Origin: Cohnella candidum
GTDB taxonomy: Bacteria; Bacillota; Bacilli; Paenibacillales; Paenibacillaceae
DNA: 64,000 nucleotides
Assembly: GCF_003713065.1 (NCBI RefSeq)
Contig: NZ_CP033433.1
Location: 1,399,001-1,463,000 of the forward strand
Direction: 5' to 3'
The position numbers and the translations under genes are program-made. This document shows positions 1 to 10,795 of the stretch, piece after piece (position 1 is the first letter of the stretch; the number at the start of each line of letters is the position of its first letter). The notes under the pieces are model-generated. The model did no database searches, was not told where the DNA came from, and saw only the letters and a program-made list of their open reading frames with translations.

Positions 1-2
1 AA

Positions 3-1370
3 GGAGACGGCAAGCTCGTCCCCGATCCCCGGTTGGAGGACGAAATCCGCCAGGTCTTGCAGATCCGAAGCCGCGCGGTGACGAAAGAAGACTTGCTCAA
101 GCTGCGCAGGCTTGCCGTTCCCGGCGAACGCATCCGCAGCGTGGAAGGGTTGCAGTACGCTTCGGAGCTGGAAGATTTGGACCTCAGCCACAACCGGATT
201 TCGGACGTCACCCCACTAATGGCATTAAATAAACTGCAAAAGCTCGATCTGAACGACAACCGGATCTCCGACGTTTCGGCGCTCGGCAAGCTGCCTGCGC
301 TTCTCTACCTGAACATCAGCTCCAACCGCGTTTCTAGCTTGAAGTCTCTGGCTGGGCTCGGCAGCCTGGCGGTTCTGCAGGCGAACTACAACCGGATTGC
401 GAGCGTCGCGCCGGTCGCTTCCATGAAGAAGCTCGACAGCTTCTTCGCCTACGGCAACCGGATTCAGGATTTAAAGCCGTTGGATCCGAAAATGAATGCC
501 GCGCAAAACCGGCTGCTTCGCCTTGACGTCCGCGGCAATCCTTTGCTGCCGTCGATGAACGCCTGGAGCGAAGCGATCAAAAAAGCGCGCCCCGTCGACC
601 TGTTCTACGACCCGGCGGAACCTCCGGCGGTCCCGTATGACATTCCGATTCTGATCGACGGCGAGTTGCAGCCGTTCAGCGGGCAAGCCGCCATGATCCA
701 ATCCCGGGCGTTCGTGCCGATGCGCGCGCTGTTCGAGAGGCTCGGCTACGAAGTCAAATGGAATGACGGCAAAATCCACGCTTCCAAGCCGGGTTCGGAA
801 ATCGATCTGGAAACGGGATCCGTGAAGGCCGCGGTGAACGGGGCAGCCGCCACGCTGGCGGCCGCACCCATTATCGTGAAAGGAAACGCGCTTGTCCCGC
901 TGCGTTTCGTCAGTGAAAGCGCGGGGGCGCAAATCGTGTGGGAGCCGACGGCTCACGCGGTTATCCTGACGACCGACCCGCAGGAATCGAAATTCCGCGA
1001 GGGTTACGAACTGATTCGGGATGACGGCGACAAGGCGGCGCCTTACCGCTTCGTGACGGCTGCCGGCGAGCCCGCTTTTTCCGCCCGGTTCATCACGGCG
1101 GAACCGTTCAAGGACGGCTTGGCCGTCGTCCGGAAGCAGGACGGCAATTGGGCGCTCGTAAACGTAAAGGGCGAATACGTGCTGCACTCACCGACCAAGC
1201 TCACCGGATTGTCCGAAGGTCTTGTCGCCTTCCGCGGTCCTGCCGGATGGGGGTATCTGAATACGGCGGGCGAGGTCGTGATCGAACCTGATTACGACGA
1301 AGTGAATCCCTTTCATGACGGAGCCGCGAATGCCGTCTTTCAAGGCCAGCCGGTCGTGCTGCGCAAATAA
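3..1370 (+). CDS. LRR / copper-amine-oxidase-N stalk / WG-repeat protein, 5' partial
   Basis: The reading frame is open from the first complete codon of the window, so the gene starts upstream; a TTG at 33 is the first possible start inside but nothing marks it as real. In order it shows about five leucine-rich repeats (LEDLDLSHNRIS and similar, roughly residues 45-180), a copper amine oxidase N-terminal-like stalk domain (FVPMRALFERLGYEVKWN to LVPLRFVSESAGA, about 215-330) and two C-terminal WG-type repeats (GWGYLNTAGEVVIEPDYDEV). The domains are binding or scaffold modules; no catalytic motif is seen. A surface location is likely for such combinations, but the N-terminus with any signal peptide is outside. 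It converges on the SpoIIP-like gene, which carries the same stalk domain. Confidence 0.8.
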   Translation, partial: GDGKLVPDPRLEDEIRQVLQIRSRAVTKEDLLKLRRLAVPGERIRSVEGLQYASELEDLDLSHNRISDVTPLMALNKLQKLDLNDNRISDVSALGKLPALLYLNISSNRVSSLKSLAGLGSLAVLQANYNRIASVAPVASMKKLDSFFAYGNRIQDLKPLDPKMNAAQNRLLRLDVRGNPLLPSMNAWSEAIKKARPVDLFYDPAEPPAVPYDIPILIDGELQPFSGQAAMIQSRAFVPMRALFERLGYEVKWNDGKIHASKPGSEIDLETGSVKAAVNGAAATLAAAPIIVKGNALVPLRFVSESAGAQIVWEPTAHAVILTTDPQESKFREGYELIRDDGDKAAPYRFVTAAGEPAFSARFITAEPFKDGLAVVRKQDGNWALVNVKGEYVLHSPTKLTGLSEGLVAFRGPAGWGYLNTAGEVVIEPDYDEVNPFHDGAANAVFQGQPVVLRK

Positions 1371-1385
1371 CCGAAGTACCCAAAA

Positions 1386-1419
1386 AGAAAGAGTGTCCTC
1401 CGCGGAGGACACTCTTTCT
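1386..1419. terminator. Bidirectional terminator between convergent genes
   Basis: A perfect 34-base palindrome centred on CCGCGG (arm AGAAAGAGTGTCCTCCG) lies between the stops at 1370 and 1424, with A-rich sequence on its left (CAAAAAG) and a pyrimidine run on its right. It can fold on both transcripts and probably ends both convergent genes. Confidence 0.7.
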
Positions 1420-1423
1420 CTCA

Positions 1424-2899
1424 TTAATAACCGGAAAGGCGAAGCTGGTTGATCGCGTCCGCCAGAATATCGATCGTGCGGTTGCCTTCGGTCAGCGTAT
1501 TGTATGCGCCGCCGACCTCGATCAAAGCGGCGCGCGAGGACAGGTTCTGGTTGTACCAGCCGTTGCCGACGCTTTTGTCTTTATAGTAGATCCCGCGGGA
1601 GATGCCGGGGTACTTGGCATTGATCAGGCTCTGAAGCTTTTTGGCGAAGGCGTCGTTCTTCTTCCAGTCCGGGTTTTCGAGCCCGATGACGAAGTACAGC
1701 TTCGCGTAGTTCGTGCCGCCGATGTTGATCGTCGTCGCGCTGCGGGAGCTGGAGTCGCGGTGGATGTCGAAGATGTATTTGATCTGCGGGTGCTGGGCCA
1801 ATTCGCTTTTGACCGTTTTCTCCGAATAGACGTAGGCTTTGCCCGTGCTGAAGCTGCTGCCGTAGATGGACTGATAGTCGTCGTCGGCATGGTAGACTTC
1901 GGCGCCCTTCGCCGTGAGATCCTGGGACAGGCGGTCGCCGAGAAGCTGGATGTTCCGCGTGGCGTTGAATGCCAGATTCGGATTGGTGACGCCGGGCAGC
2001 AGCGACAGGAACGACTCCCGGTTGTGCGAGTGGTAGATCAGCACCGCGGAGCCTTGGCTTTGCGGTGCTGCCATGTGCACGATCAGGCTGTTCTGGTCGC
2101 CGCTGTTTACGACTTGATATGTCGCGGGCTTCTTCAGGTCGACGACGATCCGCACCGTAGAGGTCGCCTTATCGAACATGGAGTATCGGACTTTCGAGAC
2201 GAGCGGATCCGATGCCGGGATACCGGGCAGCTCCGCGATGACGTTTTCGCCAGGCTCCGGAATCGCTTGGGAGAACTGGAGGCCCGGGATGTCGACGACC
2301 ACGCGGTCGGGATTCGTGAGCGTCGTCACGGTAGGCGTAATGTCGCCGGTCGATTTGACCGCGAGCTGGTTGTTCACGTAAACGATGTTTTCAAGCTCCG
2401 GATATGCTCCGCCGGGGATGGACGGGACGGTGGGATCCGTCGCCGGATCGCTGCCCGAAACCGTCGTGTCCGACGTCCACAGATTGATGGATTGCGTAGG
2501 CTTGTCCCAGCGGACGAGAATGCCGAGATTTTCGGCGATGAAGCGCAGCGGAAGCAGCGTCGAGCCGCTCACGATCATCGGAGCTTGTTCCAAGGTGACG
2601 TTATTTCCGTTCACGACGGCTTGCTTTTTATTCACGGTCAACAAGAGCGACGACTGCCCGCGGGTAATCGTGACGGTACGGTTGGCTGGATTCCAGACGA
2701 TCGCGGCGCCGAGCGCTTCGGAGATCGTCCGCGCGGGGACCATCGTCGTCTGGCTTACGATGCGGGGCGGAACGGAAGGATGGAGATTTTTCCCATCCAG
2801 GAATAAGGTAAGCGGCTGAGATTGCGCGGCCGAGGCGGCCGGCAGGACAGTCGCGAGAACAACGATCAAGAGCAACAAAGCGGATAGCGATCTTTTCAT
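1424..2899 (-). CDS. SpoIIP-family peptidoglycan hydrolase with stalk and AMIN domains
   Basis: 491 aa, started at the ATG at 2899 because GAGGTG sits just upstream and a signal peptide (MKRSLSALLLLIVVLATVLP..ASA) follows. Domains: copper amine oxidase N-terminal-like stalk (about 30-140), proline-rich linker, AMIN-like domain (about 170-275), then a SpoIIP domain (about 285-485) with its hallmark segments IYHSHNRESF, FDIHRDS, GLENPDWKKN, YNQNLS and IEVGG. SpoIIP proteins are amidases/endopeptidases that thin septal peptidoglycan during engulfment with SpoIID and SpoIIM; the two histidines in the HSH and DIHRD segments fit the catalytic site. Stalk plus AMIN suggests a wall-targeted paralogue rather than the classical membrane-anchored SpoIIP. 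It is not an Amidase_3 enzyme. Confidence 0.83.
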   Translation of the reverse strand: MKRSLSALLLLIVVLATVLPAASAAQSQPLTLFLDGKNLHPSVPPRIVSQTTMVPARTISEALGAAIVWNPANRTVTITRGQSSLLLTVNKKQAVVNGNNVTLEQAPMIVSGSTLLPLRFIAENLGILVRWDKPTQSINLWTSDTTVSGSDPATDPTVPSIPGGAYPELENIVYVNNQLAVKSTGDITPTVTTLTNPDRVVVDIPGLQFSQAIPEPGENVIAELPGIPASDPLVSKVRYSMFDKATSTVRIVVDLKKPATYQVVNSGDQNSLIVHMAAPQSQGSAVLIYHSHNRESFLSLLPGVTNPNLAFNATRNIQLLGDRLSQDLTAKGAEVYHADDDYQSIYGSSFSTGKAYVYSEKTVKSELAQHPQIKYIFDIHRDSSSRSATTINIGGTNYAKLYFVIGLENPDWKKNDAFAKKLQSLINAKYPGISRGIYYKDKSVGNGWYNQNLSSRAALIEVGGAYNTLTEGNRTIDILADAINQLRLSGY

Positions 2900-3071
2900 T
2901 CTGCACCTCAATCTAGTTGATACTAGTGAGACACGGAATGGAACTGAAAGTTTCCGCAAATGAGAGAATGTTCATCTGAATGAGAGTTTCATCAGATTTC
3001 GACGTGGGTATAGAACCTGTATTGCCGAAATGAAACGCCAATCAGCCAAAATCCGGAAAGAGAGGGGCGCC

Positions 3072-4715
3072 ATGGATTATCCCGTTAATATCCTGCTTGT
3101 AGACGACCATCCGGAAAACTTGGTAGCTATAGAAGCGGTTCTGAGCGGAGAGCCTTATCGCCTGGTTCGCGCCTATTCGGGCATGGAAGCGCTGCGCTGC
3201 TTGCTCGAGACGGAGTTCGCCGTGATCGTCATGGACGTGCAAATGCCGGGCATGGACGGATTCGAAACCGCCAGCCTGATCCGGACGCGGGAGAAAACGA
3301 AATACGTCCCGATCATCTTCCTCACCGCGACCAGCAACAAAATGGAACATATCTTCGCCGGTTATTCCGTCGGAGCGATGGACTATATGACGAAACCATT
3401 CATTCCTCAAATCTTCAAATCAAAAATCGAAGGCTACGTCGCGATGTACGAAGCGAACAAATCCTTGCAGATTCAGAGCGAGATTTTGCAGAAACAAGCG
3501 AGAGAGCTGGAGAAGACCAACCAAGCGCTCATTCAGGCCAAGGAAGCCGCGGAGGTCGCTTCTCGCGTGAAGTCGGAATTTCTGGCCATGATGAGCCACG
3601 AAATCCGCACTCCGCTCAACGGCATCATCGGAATGTCGGATTTGCTGCTGACCGCCGACTTGTCGGAAGATTGCGCCGAGATGGCCGGAATCATCCATAA
3701 AAGCGGAAACGCGCTGCTGTCCGTCATCAACCACATTCTCGATTTCTCCAAAATCGAATCCGGGAAAATGCAGCTCGAGGACGAGCCCTTCCATCTGGAA
3801 CATTGTCTTCTGGAAACGGTCGACCTGTTTACCGCGAAAATCCGCGAGCGAAATCTGGACATGCGGGTGATCATGGATCCCAGCCTGCCCGAATGCGTGA
3901 AAGGCGACATGAACCGCCTGCGCCAAGTGCTGAACAATCTCATCGGCAATGCGGTCAAATTCACGCAAGAAGGCGGCATCACCGTCACCGTCAATCGGAT
4001 TTCGGAAACCGGGGATGAGCTGGGCTTGGAATTCCGCGTCCGGGACACCGGCATCGGCATTCCGAAAGCCCGGATTCCGGAGCTGTTCCAGCCGTTCTCC
4101 CAGCTTGACGCTTCGACGACGCGCAAGTTCGGCGGCACGGGACTCGGCTTGTCCATCAGCAAGTCGCTGATCGAGTTGATGGGAGGGACGATTCGGGCCG
4201 AATCGGAGGAAGAAGGCGGAGCGGAGTTCATCTTCACGATCCGAGCCAAGAACTGCGGCGCCGCGGGACCGCCGGAAACGTACGAAACCGACGGCGAGGA
4301 CCCGTACGCCGCCATGAACGCGCTGCAGGGCAGCTCCTTGCGGATCCTGGTCGGCGAGGACGACGAAATCGGCGGCAGGCTTTTGCAGCAAATGCTGCAC
4401 AAGATCGGTTATCCGGCGGATTGGGCGAGAAACGGGGAGGAAGTTCTGAAAGCAGTCCAGGCCGCCGAGTACGATCTCGTCTTCCTGGATCTCCATATGC
4501 CCGTACAAGACGGGTGGACGGCTGCTAGCCGAATCCGAAGCGGAAGCGGATTCCATAAACCGATCCTTATCGCGATGTCGGCACACGCTACCCAAGAGTT
4601 GAAGGAGCGCTGCCTTGCCGCCGGCATGGACGATTTCGTGGCGAAGCCGATTCGGCTGGAACACGTAAGCAAGCTTATTCGAAAGTATGCAGATACAGAC
4701 GGGGAGGATCATTGA
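3072..4715 (+). CDS. Soluble hybrid histidine kinase, REC-HisKA-HATPase-REC
   Basis: 547 aa. The ATG at 3072 is preferred to one at 3030 because AGAGAGGGG precedes it and the REC fold starts at once. REC1 covers about residues 5-122 with phospho-acceptor D55 and conserved K108. A coiled coil (about 127-165) leads into HisKA with H176 in the [10 protein letters not shown] box, then HATPase_c (N, G1, G2 boxes DTGIGIP and GTGLGLS) and a second REC (about 424-545, acceptor in LDLHMP). No membrane segment or sensor domain: input probably comes through REC1. Stop and next start are adjacent (TGAGATG), so it is co-transcribed with the giant kinase at 4717 and the two probably form one phosphorelay. 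Confidence 0.88.
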   Translation: MDYPVNILLVDDHPENLVAIEAVLSGEPYRLVRAYSGMEALRCLLETEFAVIVMDVQMPGMDGFETASLIRTREKTKYVPIIFLTATSNKMEHIFAGYSVGAMDYMTKPFIPQIFKSKIEGYVAMYEANKSLQIQSEILQKQARELEKTNQALIQAKEAAEVASRVKSEFLAMMSHEIRTPLNGIIGMSDLLLTADLSEDCAEMAGIIHKSGNALLSVINHILDFSKIESGKMQLEDEPFHLEHCLLETVDLFTAKIRERNLDMRVIMDPSLPECVKGDMNRLRQVLNNLIGNAVKFTQEGGITVTVNRISETGDELGLEFRVRDTGIGIPKARIPELFQPFSQLDASTTRKFGGTGLGLSISKSLIELMGGTIRAESEEEGGAEFIFTIRAKNCGAAGPPETYETDGEDPYAAMNALQGSSLRILVGEDDEIGGRLLQQMLHKIGYPADWARNGEEVLKAVQAAEYDLVFLDLHMPVQDGWTAASRIRSGSGFHKPILIAMSAHATQELKERCLAAGMDDFVAKPIRLEHVSKLIRKYADTDGEDH

Positions 4716-4716
4716 G

Positions 4717-7700
4717 ATGGCGGAGCATCAAGAAATTCCGGAAACCAAGGAAGGACAGATTGACGCCGGCGAGCTATTGAACGCGCTCATGGCGATGAAA
4801 AAAGGCAACTTCGGATTCCGGATGCCGTACGACCGAACCGGCGTCGCCGGGAAAGTCGCGGACACGTTTAACGAGATCATGGACATCCAGGAAAGCATGG
4901 TCAACGAAATCCAGACCGTCGCCAAAGTCGTGGGCAAGGAAGGGAACCTGTCGCGAAGGTTCACGCACAAAAACCACGGCGGTTCCTGGGATGCCATTTT
5001 CGAATCGCTGAACGGCCTCGTCATCGATCTGATCCAGCCGACGAGCGAGATGGTTCGCGTTATCAATGCGGTCGCCAAAGGCGATCTGACGCAGAATGTA
5101 GAGATGGCGATCGAAGGCCGGCCGCTGACCGGCGAATTCCAGCGCACGGCAAGCAACATCAACCGGATGGTGAATCAGCTCAGCACGTTCTCCTCCGAGG
5201 TGACGCGCGTGGCGCGGGAGGTCGGCACCGAAGGCATCCTCGGCGGACAAGCGGACGTCAAAGGCGTGTCGGGCACCTGGAAGGACCTGACCGACAGCGT
5301 CAATAACATGGCCAGCAACCTGACGGACCAGGTCCGCAACATCGCGGCCGTGACGACGGCGGTCGCCAACGGCGACTTGTCCAAGCAGATCACCGTCAGC
5401 GCGAAAGGCGAGATCCTCGAGCTTAAAGATACGATCAACACGATGGTGGATCAGCTCTCGATGTTCTCCTCCGAGGTCACGAGGGTGGCGCGGGAGGTCG
5501 GCACGGAGGGCAAGCTTGGAGGCCAGGCTGATGTTAAGGGCGTCTCCGGCACATGGCGCGATCTGACGGAAAGCGTTAACTACATGGCTTCGAACTTGAC
5601 GAACCAGGTCCGTAACATCGCGGTCGTGACGACGGCCGTCGCCAACGGCGACCTGTCGAAGAAGATCACGGCGGACGTGCAAGGCGAAATCCTGGAGCTC
5701 AAAAATACGATCAATACGATGGTGGACCAGCTGTCCATGTTCGCGTCCGAGGTGACCCGCGTATCGCGCGAGGTCGGCACGGAGGGCATCCTCGGCGGTC
5801 AAGCCGACGTTAAAGGAGTTTCCGGCACGTGGCGGGATCTTACCGAGAGCGTTAACTACATGGCGTTGAACTTGACCAACCAGGTTCGGAACATCGCCGA
5901 GGTCACGACGGCGGTCGCCAAAGGGGACCTGTCGAAGAAAATCACCGTCGACGCCAGAGGCGAAATCCTGCAGCTGAAGAGCACGATCAACATCATGGTC
6001 GACCAGCTCAGCAATTTCGCTTCCGAGGTTACCCGGGTGGCGCGCGAGGTTTCGACGGAAGGGATCCTCGGCGGACAAGCGGACGTTCGAGGCGTGTCGG
6101 GTACTTGGAAAGATTTGACCGACAGCATGAACAACATGGCCGGTACGTTGACGGACCAGGTGCGGAACATCGCGGAAGTGACGACGGCGGTCGCGAAAGG
6201 CGACTTGACGAAGCAGATTACCGTTAACGCGAAGGGCGAGATCCTGGAGCTCAAAAACACGATCAACACGATGGTGGAGCAGCTCTCCACCTTCGCTTCC
6301 GAGGTTACCCGGGTGGCGCGCGAGGTCGGCACCGAAGGCATGCTGGGCGGACAAGCCCAGGTGCGCGGCGTCGCCGGCACGTGGCGCGACTTGACCGAGA
6401 GCGTTAACTACATGGCGTCCAACCTGACCAACCAGGTGCGCAACATCGCGGTCGTCACGACGGCGGTCGCGAACGGCGACCTGTCGAAGAAGATCACGGC
6501 GGACGTCCAAGGCGAAATCCTGGAACTCAAAAACACGATCAATACGATGGTGGACCAGCTTTCCACCTTCGCTTCAGAGGTTACGCGCGTGGCGCGGGAG
6601 GTCGGCACGGAAGGAAAGCTGGGCGGCCAAGCGCAAGTTAAAGGCGTCGGCGGAACTTGGAAGGACCTGACCGAGAGCGTTAACAACATGGCGCGGAACC
6701 TCACCGACCAGGTGCGGAACATCGCCGACGTGACGACGGCCGTCGCGAAGGGCGACCTGTCGAAGAAAATCACCGTTGACGTCAAAGGCGAAATCCTCGA
6801 GCTGAAGAACACGATGAACACGATGGTGGACCAGCTCAGTAACTTCGCTTCCGAAGTTACGCGCGTCGCCCGCGAGGTCGGCACGGAAGGGAAGCTGGGC
6901 GCCCAGGCGGAAGTGAAGGACGTATCGGGAACCTGGAAAGACCTGACCGATACGGTGAATTACATGGCCAGCAACCTGACGATCCAGATGCGCAACATCG
7001 CCGGCGTCACGACGGCGGTCGCGAACGGCGACTTGTCCAAGAAAATCACGGTCGACGTAAAAGGCGAGCTGCTGGAGCTCAAGAATACGATCAACACGAT
7101 GGTGGACCAGCTCAATTCATTCGCTTCCGAGGTTACGAGGGTGGCGCGCGAGGTCGGCACGGACGGCAAGCTGGGCGGACAGGCGCAGGTGCGCGGCGTC
7201 GGCGGGATCTGGAAGGATTTGACCGACAACGTTAACATCATGGCGACGAACCTGACGGACCAGGTGCGCGGCATCGCCAAGGTCGTGACCGCGGTCGCGA
7301 ACGGTAACCTGAAGCAGAAGCTGAACGTGGAAGCCAAAGGCGAAATCGCCGAGCTCACGGATACGATCAACAACATGATCGAGACGCTGGCGACGTTCGC
7401 CGATCAGGTGACGACCGTGGCGCGGGAGGTCGGCGCCGAAGGAAAGCTGGGCGGCCAGGCCAACGTGCCGGGCGCTGCCGGCACGTGGCGCGATTTGACG
7501 GACAACGTTAACTACATGGCGAGTACGCTGACCACCCAGGTTCGCGCGATCACGAACGTCGCGACCGCCGTGACGAACGGCGACCTGTCGCGGGCGATCG
7601 ACGTCAACGCGTCCGGCGAGGTCGCAACCTTGAAAGACAACATCAACGAGATGATCCGCAACCTGAAGGAAACGACGCGCATCAATACGGAGCAGGACTG

Positions 7701-10425
7701 GCTGAAGACGAACCTCGCCAAGTTTACCCGGATGCTGCAGGGCCAGCGGGACCTGTACGCGGTCAGCCGCATGATCCTGTCCGAGCTGGCGCCGCTCGTG
7801 TCCATGCAGCACGGCGTCTTCTACATCAACGAGCCGTCGAACGGAGAACCGGTGCTCAAGCTGTTCGCGAGCTACGCTTACCAGAACCGCAAGCATTTGT
7901 CGAACGAATTCCGCGCGGGACAAGGTCTCGTGGGGCAGTGCTTGATCGAAAAACAGCGGATCCTCCTGACGAATGTTCCGGGAGATTACGTCGTCATCTC
8001 CTCCGCTTTGGGAGAATCGACGCCGCTGAATATCGTGCTGCTGCCGATCATTTTCGAGGATCAGGTGCTTGCGATTTTGGAGCTGGCTTCGTTCCGGCCG
8101 TACAGCGACATTGACATCGCGTTCCTCGATCAGCTTACCGAATCGATCGGGATCGTCATCAACACGATGCAGGCGAACCAGCGCACGGAAGAGCTGCTCA
8201 TCCAGTCGCAGTCTCTCACGGAAGAGCTGCAGAAGCAGCAGATGGAGCTGCGCCATACGAACGACGAGTTGGAAGACAAAGCGAAGCTGCTCGTCCTGCA
8301 GAAAGCGGAGGTCGAAAGCAAAAACCACGAGGTCGAGGTGGCCAAGCGCTACCTGGAGGAGAAAGCCGAACAGCTCGCGCTGACTTCCAAGTACAAATCG
8401 GAATTCCTGGCCAACATGTCGCATGAGCTCCGGACGCCGCTTAACTCTTTGCTGCTGCTTGCCGAGCAGCTTTCGGAAAACCCGGACGAAAATCTGAACG
8501 AGATCCAGGTCAAATTCGCGAAGACCATCCAGGAGTCCGGTTTTGAATTGCTTAACCTCATTAACGATATTCTGGACTTGTCTAAAATCGAATCAGGCAC
8601 GGTCACCCCGGACTTCACGGAAGTATCCGTACCTGAGCTCACCGACAGTCTCGACCGCACGTTCCGCCCCATGGGGGACGCGAAGGATCTCGACTTCCGG
8701 ATCCGGGTGGAGCCGGGCGTGCCTTCCCGAATCGTGACGGACGCCAAACGGCTGCAGCAAATTCTGAAAAACCTGCTCTCCAACGCGTTCAAGTTTACGG
8801 AGAAAGGGCAGATCCTGCTGTTGGTTCGCAAAGCCTCCGACGGGTGGAGTCCCGATAACGATTCGCTCGTCAAAGCGAAAACGGTGCTCTGTTTCTCGGT
8901 CAGCGATACCGGTATCGGCATTCCGAAGGATAAACAGCAAATTATTTTCGAAGCGTTCCAGCAGGCGGACGGCAGCACGAACCGCGAATACGGCGGCACC
9001 GGTCTCGGACTGGCCATTTCGCGGGAGATCGCCGAGATGCTGGGCGGGGAAATCACCCTCTTCAGCGAGTCCGGCCAGGGCAGCGTGTTCAACCTCTACC
9101 TGCCTACGGAGGCGGATTATCCGGATCCGGAGCCCAAGAAAGTACACGTTCCCGAAGTGATCGACGTCACGCCGCCGAAACGCAGCCGCCACGCGATCAA
9201 GCCGGCAGAGGGCGAGCCCTTCGATGACCGGGACGAAATCGAGCCGGGCGATCGTGTCTTCCTCGTCATCGAAGACGACCAGAAGTTCAACGAAATCATC
9301 CTGGATTTATTGCGGAAAAAAGGAATCAAGACCGTCATTTCGACGGGAGGAGAAGATGCGCTGGAGCTGGCGCACCGCTATGAACCGGCGGCGATCACGC
9401 TGGATCTTCACCTCGGGGACACGGACGGGTGGCTGGTGCTCGAGCGCTTCAAGAACGACATCCGGGTCCGGCACATTCCGATCTGCGTCATGACGGTGGA
9501 TGAAGACGAGATCGAGCTGCTGCGGAAGGGCGTGTTCGACTATTTCCGCAAGCCGGTCACGAACGAGGAGCTGGAACAAGCGCTCGACCGGCTGAACGGG
9601 ATCGCCGACCGGACGTTCCGTACGGTGCTCGTCGCCGCGCATGGGGAAGAGGAACGTAAGGAAATCTCGGAGCTGTTGAGCGACGAAGAGCTGAAAATCG
9701 TTGCGGTGGATACTGGACGCAAAGCGCTCAACCAATTGAACGCCAAAGAGTTCGACTGCGTGGTGCTCGCGCCGGGGCTGCCGGATTACAACGTCGTCCG
9801 TTTCGTCCGCGAAATGCAGAAGAACGCCAAAAACAAACGCGTTCCCGTGGTCATCCACGCGCGAGGCAAGCTGTCGCAAGAGGAAGAAAACGAATGGGAT
9901 GAGCTCACGAAGTCGGCGGTCGTGAAGGAAGCGAGGTCGAACCTTCAGCTGCTCGACGAGACGACGCTCTTCCTCCATCGGAAAGCGGAACGGCTGCCCG
10001 CCGTCACGAAGGAAAAGCTGGTCAAGCTGCATCAATCCGACGCGATGATCGAGTACAAGAAAGTGCTCGTCGTTGACGACGATATCCGCAACATTTTTGC
10101 CTTGACCTCCATTTTGGAGCGGCACCACATGAAGGTGATACCGGCCGAAAACGGCTATGACGCCGTCAGCATCCTGGAAACCACGCCAGATATCGAGATC
10201 GTGCTCATGGACATCATGATGCCGGGCATGGACGGTTACGAGACGACGCGAACGATCCGCCGTCAAGCGCGGTTCAAGGACCTTCCGATTTTGGCGCTGA
10301 CCGCCAAAGCGATGAAAGGTGACCGCGAATTGTGCCTGGAAGCCGGGTGCTCGGACTACATCACCAAGCCTGTGAACAGCGCACAATTGCTCTCCATGAT
10401 TCGGACTTGGCTGGACAAATCCTAA
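4717..10425 (+). CDS. Giant HAMP-array hybrid histidine kinase with GAF and three REC domains
   Basis: 1902 aa; ATG at 4717 follows GGGGAGGATC. Layout: one divergent HAMP (about 40-160), nine near-identical 92-residue HAMP units (about 161-988), GAF (about 1010-1150), coiled coil, HisKA with H1236 (SHELRTPLN), HATPase_c (DTGIGIP, GTGLGL), REC1 (acceptor D1563, LDLHLGD), a degenerate REC2 (VLAPGLPD, no clear Asp pocket) and REC3 (acceptor D1832, [11 protein letters not shown]). There is no transmembrane segment, so it is cytoplasmic, like fungal group III (Nik1/Os-1 type) kinases, whose poly-HAMP arrays sense osmotic stress; that role here is only an analogy. It overlaps nothing and follows the smaller hybrid kinase directly. 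Confidence 0.9.
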   Translation: MAEHQEIPETKEGQIDAGELLNALMAMKKGNFGFRMPYDRTGVAGKVADTFNEIMDIQESMVNEIQTVAKVVGKEGNLSRRFTHKNHGGSWDAIFESLNGLVIDLIQPTSEMVRVINAVAKGDLTQNVEMAIEGRPLTGEFQRTASNINRMVNQLSTFSSEVTRVAREVGTEGILGGQADVKGVSGTWKDLTDSVNNMASNLTDQVRNIAAVTTAVANGDLSKQITVSAKGEILELKDTINTMVDQLSMFSSEVTRVAREVGTEGKLGGQADVKGVSGTWRDLTESVNYMASNLTNQVRNIAVVTTAVANGDLSKKITADVQGEILELKNTINTMVDQLSMFASEVTRVSREVGTEGILGGQADVKGVSGTWRDLTESVNYMALNLTNQVRNIAEVTTAVAKGDLSKKITVDARGEILQLKSTINIMVDQLSNFASEVTRVAREVSTEGILGGQADVRGVSGTWKDLTDSMNNMAGTLTDQVRNIAEVTTAVAKGDLTKQITVNAKGEILELKNTINTMVEQLSTFASEVTRVAREVGTEGMLGGQAQVRGVAGTWRDLTESVNYMASNLTNQVRNIAVVTTAVANGDLSKKITADVQGEILELKNTINTMVDQLSTFASEVTRVAREVGTEGKLGGQAQVKGVGGTWKDLTESVNNMARNLTDQVRNIADVTTAVAKGDLSKKITVDVKGEILELKNTMNTMVDQLSNFASEVTRVAREVGTEGKLGAQAEVKDVSGTWKDLTDTVNYMASNLTIQMRNIAGVTTAVANGDLSKKITVDVKGELLELKNTINTMVDQLNSFASEVTRVAREVGTDGKLGGQAQVRGVGGIWKDLTDNVNIMATNLTDQVRGIAKVVTAVANGNLKQKLNVEAKGEIAELTDTINNMIETLATFADQVTTVAREVGAEGKLGGQANVPGAAGTWRDLTDNVNYMASTLTTQVRAITNVATAVTNGDLSRAIDVNASGEVATLKDNINEMIRNLKETTRINTEQDWLKTNLAKFTRMLQGQRDLYAVSRMILSELAPLVSMQHGVFYINEPSNGEPVLKLFASYAYQNRKHLSNEFRAGQGLVGQCLIEKQRILLTNVPGDYVVISSALGESTPLNIVLLPIIFEDQVLAILELASFRPYSDIDIAFLDQLTESIGIVINTMQANQRTEELLIQSQSLTEELQKQQMELRHTNDELEDKAKLLVLQKAEVESKNHEVEVAKRYLEEKAEQLALTSKYKSEFLANMSHELRTPLNSLLLLAEQLSENPDENLNEIQVKFAKTIQESGFELLNLINDILDLSKIESGTVTPDFTEVSVPELTDSLDRTFRPMGDAKDLDFRIRVEPGVPSRIVTDAKRLQQILKNLLSNAFKFTEKGQILLLVRKASDGWSPDNDSLVKAKTVLCFSVSDTGIGIPKDKQQIIFEAFQQADGSTNREYGGTGLGLAISREIAEMLGGEITLFSESGQGSVFNLYLPTEADYPDPEPKKVHVPEVIDVTPPKRSRHAIKPAEGEPFDDRDEIEPGDRVFLVIEDDQKFNEIILDLLRKKGIKTVISTGGEDALELAHRYEPAAITLDLHLGDTDGWLVLERFKNDIRVRHIPICVMTVDEDEIELLRKGVFDYFRKPVTNEELEQALDRLNGIADRTFRTVLVAAHGEEERKEISELLSDEELKIVAVDTGRKALNQLNAKEFDCVVLAPGLPDYNVVRFVREMQKNAKNKRVPVVIHARGKLSQEEENEWDELTKSAVVKEARSNLQLLDETTLFLHRKAERLPAVTKEKLVKLHQSDAMIEYKKVLVVDDDIRNIFALTSILERHHMKVIPAENGYDAVSILETTPDIEIVLMDIMMPGMDGYETTRTIRRQARFKDLPILALTAKAMKGDRELCLEAGCSDYITKPVNSAQLLSMIRTWLDKS
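5197..7680 (+). repeat. Nine tandem 276-bp units encoding HAMP pairs
   Basis: The block GAGGT(T/G)AC..GTGGCGCG(G/C)GAGGTCGGCAC recurs at 5197, 5473, 5749, 6025, 6301, 6577, 6853, 7129 and (diverged) 7405, exactly 276 bases apart. Long stretches are near identical at the DNA level, e.g. around GGCGACCTGTCGAAGAAGAT. Such an array can gain or lose units by recombination without changing the frame. Confidence 0.9.
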
Positions 10426-10434
10426 GAAGACGGG

Positions 10435-10463
10435 AAGCCGCTGCGTGAGCAGCGGCTTCTTAC
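10435..10463 (+). terminator. Terminator of the hybrid-kinase operon
   Basis: AAGCCGCTGC - GTGA - GCAGCGGCTT followed by CTTACTT, ten bases after the stop at 10425. The stop codon of the small minus-strand gene lies in its 3' flank. Confidence 0.75.
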
Positions 10464-10645
10464 TTGGGGCGCAGGTGCGGTTCTCGGCCGGTAAGCTCCG
10501 ATTCCAGCCGGCTCAGCCTCTTGTCATAATGGCGGAAGGTTAGATATCCGATCAGTCCTTTCACCGCGAAGAACAGAATAGCTCCTGCAGTAAGGAGGAC
10601 GTAGTTGTCGGCCAAATCATGCAGCCAATCGTTTAAGCTCCGCAT
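10460..10645 (-). CDS. Small single-pass membrane protein, 61 aa
   Basis: Starts at ATG 10645 (MRSLNDWLHDLADN) with GGGGGTG upstream on the minus strand. One transmembrane segment (about 18-36, VLLTAGAILFFAVKGLIGYL) is followed by a short charged tail (YDKRLSRLESELTG) that could form a coiled coil. I do not recognise the family. The frame is compact and plausible, but support is limited to RBS, composition and position between the kinase operon and wrbA. Confidence 0.5.
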   Translation of the reverse strand: MRSLNDWLHDLADNYVLLTAGAILFFAVKGLIGYLTFRHYDKRLSRLESELTGREPHLRPK

Positions 10646-10795
10646 GCGGCACCCCCGACGCGTGTTACGCTTACGGTTCCCTCGCATCACGCAGCTATGC
10701 GCGCCCAAGCGTGCATAAATGTTCGGCGAAAGCGCACCATGAAAGGGAATATTCGGCCATCCAGTGCCGGCATGCAAAGGAGAACAGGGACAAAC

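Noticed and set aside
1424..2899. N-acetylmuramoyl-L-alanine amidase of the Amidase_3 family
   Set aside because: The AMIN domain suggested it, but the catalytic part has HSHNRE, DIHRDS and YNQNLS as in SpoIIP, not the DPGHGG of Amidase_3.
5197..7680. Regular 276-bp repeats as a CRISPR array or transposon
   Set aside because: The repeats are in frame and encode HAMP domains; there are no unique spacers or palindromic short repeats.
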